Source: a virus
Strand: one strand, 5' to 3'
Length of the DNA stretch: 23,688 nucleotides
Virus record (IMG/VR): IMGVR_UViG_3300043397_000026
Span: 1 to 23,688 of that record
Numbering within the stretch: the first letter of the stretch is position 1; the number at the start of each line of letters is the position of its first letter. Positions 19,376 through 23,688 of this stretch are shown piece by piece. The notes under the pieces are model-generated. The model was not told where the DNA came from and made no database searches. It saw nothing but the letters and a program-made list of their open reading frames with translations. The position numbers and the translations under genes are program-made.

Positions 19376-20251
19376 ATGATTACACATCCAATTATTTGTG
19401 CTCCGATGAATAGAGTGTCGGATTTAACGCTGGCGCTTGCAGTTCATAAAGCAAATTGTATTCCAAGTTTTGTAATTTACAACTATCAAGACAGCAAATG
19501 GGACGAAGATTTTTTAAAGTTTAAAACCGAGTTAGCGGAGTACGTTGGTATTACTGGCTCGCACCACTTTGTTGTTGCATTGAAATCAGAATTATTACTG
19601 GCACAACCCTTGGTAGTTGATACAGTAATAAAGGCACGCCCAGCTTACTTAGAGATATTCGACATAATTGATACCGAAAATGTTAAGCTAATGTCAATGC
19701 TGAAACTGTTTAGAAAAGTCGGCATTAAGATTGTATATAAGATGCTTGGGGTCAGAAGTGTTGGCGCCCTTAGCGAATACATTGACGGAATTGTAATCAA
19801 AGGGCCAGATGCCGCTGCAAGAGTTGGGTCTCTACGTGTAGAGCTAGTAGACAAGATCAAACAAGTTAGGTCAATGTACCCCCATTTCTTTATTGTTGCA
19901 AGTGGCGGAATTACTTCATCTGCTGAAATTAAAGAGTGCTTAGATGCTGGCGCCGATACTGTAAGTTTGGGGACTATATTTGCATTGTCAACTGAATCGT
20001 CTATGTCGCTGGAAACTAAAACGCAGTTACTTGGTATGAGTTTTTCGGATACTAAGAATATTGGATCCGAACATCAAAATGCAATAGTCTTTACAGATGA
20101 AAAAGATATTGATGGAAATCATACTGCTGGTTTAGAGTCCGGATTAAAAAATCCATCAAAAGGACATGTGTTCATTGGCAAGGCCATTGACACCATTGTA
20201 GAGATTAAAACAGTTGGGCAGATAGTATCGGAATTAACATGCAATCTATGA
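19376..20251 (+). CDS. Nitronate monooxygenase-like FMN TIM-barrel protein
   Basis: A 291-residue alpha/beta-barrel protein. The N-terminal strand HPIICAPMNRVSD, the late barrel signature FFIVASGGITSSAEIKECLDAGADTVSLGTIFALSTES and the end motif KGHVFIGKAIDTI match the 2-nitropropane dioxygenase/nitronate monooxygenase family, in which GG and GT loops bind FMN phosphate. Members oxidise nitronates or act on other small substrates, so the true substrate is open. It is shorter than bacterial NMOs (about 320-350), missing some middle segments. It overlaps the PP-loop gene downstream by 13 nt, so the two are co-translated. The start lacks a ribosome site but has a TTAAATAC box 5 nt upstream. Confidence 0.75.
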   Translation: MITHPIICAPMNRVSDLTLALAVHKANCIPSFVIYNYQDSKWDEDFLKFKTELAEYVGITGSHHFVVALKSELLLAQPLVVDTVIKARPAYLEIFDIIDTENVKLMSMLKLFRKVGIKIVYKMLGVRSVGALSEYIDGIVIKGPDAAARVGSLRVELVDKIKQVRSMYPHFFIVASGGITSSAEIKECLDAGADTVSLGTIFALSTESSMSLETKTQLLGMSFSDTKNIGSEHQNAIVFTDEKDIDGNHTAGLESGLKNPSKGHVFIGKAIDTIVEIKTVGQIVSELTCNL

Positions 20252-21417
20252 CAATTTCTCAACCACGCATTGGGTACTATATATGCGACGGTATAAATTT
20301 TGAATCCAAGATACGTGCATTACTGCACAGTAAGTCAACTGGTAAACCAGTTGAGTGGATTTTTAATGACAAGGTATTCCGGAGTTTTAATTGGCTAGTT
20401 GAGCCAGAATTGGATCTCGAATCGTTGTACGACAAACGTGCAAGACAACTCAGAGAAAAGTACGATTATCTAATTTTAAGTTACAGTGGTGGTGCAGACA
20501 GTCATAATGCATTAATGTCTTTTGTTAGGCAAGGCCTTCATATAGATGAAATATTGGTTAACACCATGGAAACCGCTAGCTCTAAGTTTGTGGATCTTGA
20601 CCCTAATAACAAGTCACCGGAGAACACACCGGCAGAGTATCAGCTTCAAACAGTTCCACGATTAAAAGAAATTGCGTGGCAAATACCCAAGACAAAAATT
20701 ACAGTAACCGATTTAACAGATCATATCTTTTCCTCGTTTGAAGACGCAAAAGATGCTAGTTGGGTTCTTACTAAAAAAGAACGCATCAACCCTGTGGGAA
20801 CGACTCGGTATAATTATTTGTACTTTAATGAAGTACGAAAGAATTTTGATCGCAATAAAAAAATTGCATTGGTGATGGGTATCGAAAAACCCAAGGTGCA
20901 AATTGTAGATGGCAATTTGTTTATGACTTTCTTAGATAGGGTAGTCAATACTGCAAGCGTTGCAGACCATTTTTGGGAATACACAAACAGCTCAATTGAA
21001 TTTTTTTATTGGAGTCCAGATTGTGTGCCATTGATGATTAAGCAAGGGCATGTTATTAAGAGATGGCTAGAAGCCAACCCTGCATTGCAAGTAGATTGGT
21101 TAAAGGAAAATATTACGCCAGAAAAAGCCAGACGATATCAAGAAAAGTTGCTTAAGGGCTTATTATATTCTACATGGAATCAAGATTGGTTCCAAACTGA
21201 AAAGGCTGTGCGAGATTGGGACAGCGAATTTGATAATTGGTTTATTGATGGGTATAAAGAAACCAAAGCATTCCAAATTTGGAAAGAAGGTGTAGACTTT
21301 TTACGCACAGAGCTAGATGGATTCCACAACATACAAAAAGGTGAGCCGAACGGTTTAGTGTTCTTTTCGAAACACTACAATTTAGGGCCTGTAAAAAACT
21401 TTACCAAACCTCTATAA
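20239..21417 (+). CDS. PP-loop ATP pyrophosphatase-like protein (paralogue 2)
   Basis: A 392-residue protein with PP-loop SGGADS (83-88) in the context YLILSYSGGADSHNALM. It shares with the protein at 8577-9815 the N-terminal YY-x-F-x-SK start, ARQLREKYDYL, IGFIYG/LVMGIEKP, FYWSPDC, IKQGHV and an SKxYxLG end, so the two arose by duplication. The family adenylates substrates for amidation, thiolation or ligation. The start overlaps the FMN-barrel gene by 13 nt, suggesting a joint pathway. Substrate unknown. Confidence 0.85.
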   Translation: MQSMTISQPRIGYYICDGINFESKIRALLHSKSTGKPVEWIFNDKVFRSFNWLVEPELDLESLYDKRARQLREKYDYLILSYSGGADSHNALMSFVRQGLHIDEILVNTMETASSKFVDLDPNNKSPENTPAEYQLQTVPRLKEIAWQIPKTKITVTDLTDHIFSSFEDAKDASWVLTKKERINPVGTTRYNYLYFNEVRKNFDRNKKIALVMGIEKPKVQIVDGNLFMTFLDRVVNTASVADHFWEYTNSSIEFFYWSPDCVPLMIKQGHVIKRWLEANPALQVDWLKENITPEKARRYQEKLLKGLLYSTWNQDWFQTEKAVRDWDSEFDNWFIDGYKETKAFQIWKEGVDFLRTELDGFHNIQKGEPNGLVFFSKHYNLGPVKNFTKPL

Positions 21418-21461
21418 CATAAAGAACAGTTCTGTTATACTACACACTGTTCAACAATTTG
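21418..21461 (+). promoter_or_regulatory. Possible promoter before the helix-closed RNA
   Basis: TGTTATACT (-10-like TATACT near 21436) lies 20 nt before the long helix. It overlaps a TATAACA/TGTTATA inverted repeat (about 21414-21440) that could be a hairpin at the end of the PP-loop mRNA. No clear -35. Confidence 0.35.
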
Positions 21462-21742
21462 TCTATAAAGAGGTGGAGCATACACAAGGCAGTGACTTAT
21501 TACCTGTGGTAGGTTTAGTAGCGATCTTTCTTGCCTGAGAATAGTGGCCCGTGATCAAATATCGGAAACCTCCGAGGCAACAAATGGATTTTAAAATCGC
21601 GAATTATTGAGACTCTGAGAAGATGTGTAAGTTAGGGCATGGCAATTACCCGTTTGAGCTTACGAAGCGAGCCGGATAGCTACCGGCCGTGCATCAGTCC
21701 ACGGTTGAAAAATAAGTTTTATATGCTCCACCTCTTTATAGA
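21462..21742 (+). ncRNA. 281-nt RNA closed by a perfect 21-bp helix
   Basis: 21462-21482 is exactly complementary to 21722-21742. Inside are AGGCA/TGCCT, TACC/GGTA, TCGGA-AACC-TCCGA, GATTTT/AAAATC, GTAAG/CTTAC enclosing GGG/CCC, and GCCGG-ATAGCTA-CCGGC. It has no ORF. The helix ends 3 nt before the ATG of the 2OG oxygenase gene, which has no ribosome site, while the buried 5' arm carries AGAGGTGGAG. It may be a stable excised RNA, an RNase III substrate or a leader control element. It shares CGGAAACCT with R1. Confidence 0.7.
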
Positions 21743-21745
21743 TAC

Positions 21746-22324
21746 ATGTTATTAACATACAAAACCCCGGTCAGAATTGATCACAATTGGAAAAATACCA
21801 TTGCAGTATTAGAGCATGGTATTGACCTAGTTACTACAAACAGTGATAAAATCACAAAGCAATACAAGCACAGTGATTACGGATATCACTATGAACTGGG
21901 CTCCGCTGGCACAATTAGCCACGTTACTAACGGTAGCAGTTATTGGTATAACATGACAGGCCCATTGATTGAAAAGTCAATGCCCTTTCTTCCGCTAATG
22001 TTAGAGAGTTTAAGTGAGCTAGAGCCTACTATAGTGTCCGTAAACAAACTAGTGGGCAATGGTGCAGAGCACAAAGACCAACCTGGTCAGAACACTGGGT
22101 TTAACTATTTCATTAACACCACAGACAGTCTTACCTATGTAAAGGACAAAGACTACACAGAGGTGTATCCAAGTAATGCCAACGAAGGTTGGCTACTGGA
22201 CATTCAAAAGATGCATGGCATCAACAATACAGGATCTCGAGTTTGGTTTAACTTGCGATTTGCTAAACCTTTTGCGGAATGCAAAGAATGGTTTGAACAA
22301 CAACTGGTAATGGTATATGGATAA
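21746..22324 (+). CDS. 2OG-Fe(II) oxygenase-like (aspartyl hydroxylase-type) protein
   Basis: A 192-residue double-stranded beta-helix protein. The iron-binding triad is H109-x-D111 (GAEHKDQPG) and H157 (QKMHGINNTG), with R165 in SRVWFNLRF as the 2-oxoglutarate anchor. This order and spacing are those of aspartyl/asparaginyl beta-hydroxylase and similar phage oxygenases. The substrate could be a protein, nucleobase or small molecule. The next gene overlaps by 8 nt. The start follows the 21-bp helix directly and lacks a Shine-Dalgarno sequence. Confidence 0.8.
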   Translation: MLLTYKTPVRIDHNWKNTIAVLEHGIDLVTTNSDKITKQYKHSDYGYHYELGSAGTISHVTNGSSYWYNMTGPLIEKSMPFLPLMLESLSELEPTIVSVNKLVGNGAEHKDQPGQNTGFNYFINTTDSLTYVKDKDYTEVYPSNANEGWLLDIQKMHGINNTGSRVWFNLRFAKPFAECKEWFEQQLVMVYG

Positions 22325-23483
22325 GATTGTAAGCATTGAGCCGGCAATTGATCCGTCTAATAGGCCAATTCTGTTGTTGGACTGGGAGTTAACTCTACGC
22401 TGTAATCTTGATTGCAGCTATTGTGGACCACAGTGGCATGATAACCATAGCTCACACCCTCCGCTAGATGAATGCTTAAACACAATCGACTTTATGTTTG
22501 ATTATGTTCATCGTTACATGATGCTTAAGCCTAAGTGGCAACGTATTGTGGTTCTAAATCTATACGGCGGCGAAGCTATCTATCATCCTAACATTGTAGA
22601 GATTCTGCAAGAGCTTAGAAAGCGCCACGAAGCATTCAAGGATGACTGGACATTAACAGTTACAGTAACCACTAACGGTGTAGCAGGAAAGAACTTGTGG
22701 ACTGAGGTTACCAAGCACGTAGATGAGTTTACAGTTAGTTTTCATAGCGAAGCACTGCCTAAGCAGCGCCAGCAAGTGCTAGACAACATCCTCTACAATA
22801 AGGCCATCAATAGGAAGCAAAAAGTAGTGTTTGTGATGCATAACGATCCTCAAATGTGGGATATAAGCATGCAAGCTGTGGAGTTTTGCAAACAGCATGA
22901 TATCAAGCATGTAGTTAAAGCCAACGACACGCCTACACCTAAGTGGCAATACAATAAAGATCAGTTCAAGTTCTTTGCAGACTATTACGAAAGCAAGACA
23001 CCCGAAAAGAGTCGCAACAAGATCATCATGTTAAAAGAAGTAACAGATGATACAGTGGGCATGGGCAAGATTGGTCGTAGCTGTTGTGGTGGCAGAGGAT
23101 TATGCACTAACCAAGACTTAAAACATCCAATGGGCTTTGTGCCACATGCGGATTTTAAAGATTGGTATTGCAGTGTAAACTGGTACTTCTTATACATTAG
23201 GCAGCACAATGGTGATGTTTATGTAAACAAAGATTGTCAAATGAACTTTGAAGGTGGCATAGGACCAATTGGGAATCTAAGCAACACCAAAAAAATTCTA
23301 GACGATCAACAAAAACTGCTTGACGGGAATACAGTTCCTGTTATACAATGCAAGCAAGTTAGATGCATATGCGGCTACTGTGCTCCAAAAGCAGAGAAGT
23401 TCGAAGATTTCACTAAAATCATGCAAAAACATGTTGACAGTAAAATCAACTTCGCATATAATACTAGCTTAAACGATAAGTAA
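22317..23483 (+). CDS. Radical SAM/SPASM-like enzyme
   Basis: A 388-residue enzyme. The [4Fe-4S] motif is C29-NLD-C33-SY-C36, followed by VVLNLYGGEAIYHP (the GGE SAM-binding motif) and VTVTTNG. The C-terminal half has many cysteines (SCCGGRGLC, NKDCQMNF, CKQVRCICGYC) consistent with SPASM-type auxiliary clusters that act on peptides or proteins. It overlaps the oxygenase gene by 8 nt, so the two probably act on the same target. The second radical SAM protein of the window (3377-4315) is related in architecture only. Confidence 0.88.
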   Translation: MDKIVSIEPAIDPSNRPILLLDWELTLRCNLDCSYCGPQWHDNHSSHPPLDECLNTIDFMFDYVHRYMMLKPKWQRIVVLNLYGGEAIYHPNIVEILQELRKRHEAFKDDWTLTVTVTTNGVAGKNLWTEVTKHVDEFTVSFHSEALPKQRQQVLDNILYNKAINRKQKVVFVMHNDPQMWDISMQAVEFCKQHDIKHVVKANDTPTPKWQYNKDQFKFFADYYESKTPEKSRNKIIMLKEVTDDTVGMGKIGRSCCGGRGLCTNQDLKHPMGFVPHADFKDWYCSVNWYFLYIRQHNGDVYVNKDCQMNFEGGIGPIGNLSNTKKILDDQQKLLDGNTVPVIQCKQVRCICGYCAPKAEKFEDFTKIMQKHVDSKINFAYNTSLNDK

Positions 23484-23491
23484 TTATCTAA

Positions 23492-23576
23492 GCGGATGTG
23501 GCGTAATTGGTAGCCGCACTAGATTTAGGTTCTAGCGCCGAAAGGCGTGTCGGTTCGAGTCCGACCATCCGCACCA
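23492..23576 (+). tRNA. tRNA-Leu (TAG)
   Basis: Class II: acceptor GCGGATG/CATCCGC, anticodon CTAGA-TTTAGGT-TCTAG, variable arm CGCC-GAAA-GGCG, T-loop TTCGAGT, ACCA. It resembles tRNA-Leu(TAA) in the first 25 nt. Confidence 0.95.
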
Positions 23577-23595
23577 AGTTTGTTTTCAACAGTAG

Positions 23596-23623
23596 TTGAC
23601 AATAAAGAAAAATGTGTTACAAT
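23596..23623 (+). promoter_or_regulatory. Strong sigma70 promoter at the right edge
   Basis: TTGACA (23596-23601), 16-nt spacer, TACAAT (23618-23623), set within GTGTT/CACAC half sites. It reads out of the window to the right. Confidence 0.85.
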
Positions 23624-23648
23624 ACACACATGTTAAGAAATTAACAAT

Positions 23649-23662
23649 CGTTCTTTAAAATT
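23649..23662 (+). promoter_or_regulatory. boxA-like antitermination element
   Basis: CGTTCTTTAAAATT about 25 nt after the promoter start resembles boxA of proteobacterial rRNA leaders, where NusB/S10 binding protects long untranslated transcripts from Rho. This would suit a long RNA transcript beyond the window. Confidence 0.5.
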
Positions 23663-23688
23663 GATAACGTATAAGAAGTTCTTATACA

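Overview
The window looks like part of a large tailed phage of the T4-like myovirus group, probably environmental. The evidence is a recombination/replication block of gp32-type single-stranded DNA-binding protein, UvsX and UvsY, compact overlapping genes, about 28 recognisable tRNA genes with encoded CCA ends, and many auxiliary enzyme genes. Promoters of the TTGACA-N16/17-TACAAT/TATAAT type suggest use of the host housekeeping sigma factor. A boxA-like rRNA-leader motif at the right end suggests a proteobacterial host; this is inference.

Layout. 1-7195 is a plus-strand gene block: the end of an unidentified protein, gp32-like SSB, UvsX, a radical SAM enzyme, a small acidic protein, UvsY, a small helical protein, a methyltransferase and a secreted lipoprotein with FG-GAP/VCBS-type repeats. 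7206-8573 has four tRNAs around a minus-strand sulfotransferase-like gene. 8577-9815 is a PP-loop ATPase gene starting 3 nt after a tRNA. 9816-13355 is a tRNA island (tRNAs 5-19) whose spacers are not empty: they hold long perfect helices, tetraloop hairpins and tRNA-like pieces. 13367-16810 mixes small genes (MqsA-like zinc finger, DUF7448-like protein, ClpS-like adaptor, coiled-coil protein, metallophosphoesterase, dual-specificity phosphatase) with more tRNAs and structured spacers. 16811-18122 is a second structured RNA region of about 1.2 kb. 18124-23483 carries a second sulfotransferase-like gene, an FMN-barrel (nitronate monooxygenase-like) enzyme, a second PP-loop ATPase, a structured RNA closed by a perfect 21-bp helix, a 2OG-Fe(II) oxygenase and a second radical SAM enzyme. 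The window closes with tRNA-Leu(TAG) and a strong promoter with a boxA-like leader.

The most unusual content is the RNA. At least eight intergenic stretches of 85-1000 nt have strong predicted secondary structure and no credible ORF. Several contain tRNA parts without being tRNAs: a perfect acceptor stem, T-arm and CCA around a 222-nt insert (10739-10995), an 85-nt CCA-ended RNA without a normal anticodon arm (11153-11237), a 54-nt two-armed mini-tRNA-like hairpin set (19227-19280), and T-arm/acceptor pieces set among tandem modules sharing a terminal arm (17057-17945). The setting recalls giant ornate phage RNAs (GOLLD, ROOL) found near tRNA arrays, but I cannot assign a family by eye.

The enzymes (two radical SAM, two PP-loop ATPases, methyltransferase, FMN-barrel, 2OG oxygenase, two sulfotransferase-like) look like small-molecule, nucleic-acid or surface modification functions, but no product can be named from sequence alone. 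The tRNA set covers most amino acids; no Val or Cys tRNA was found.
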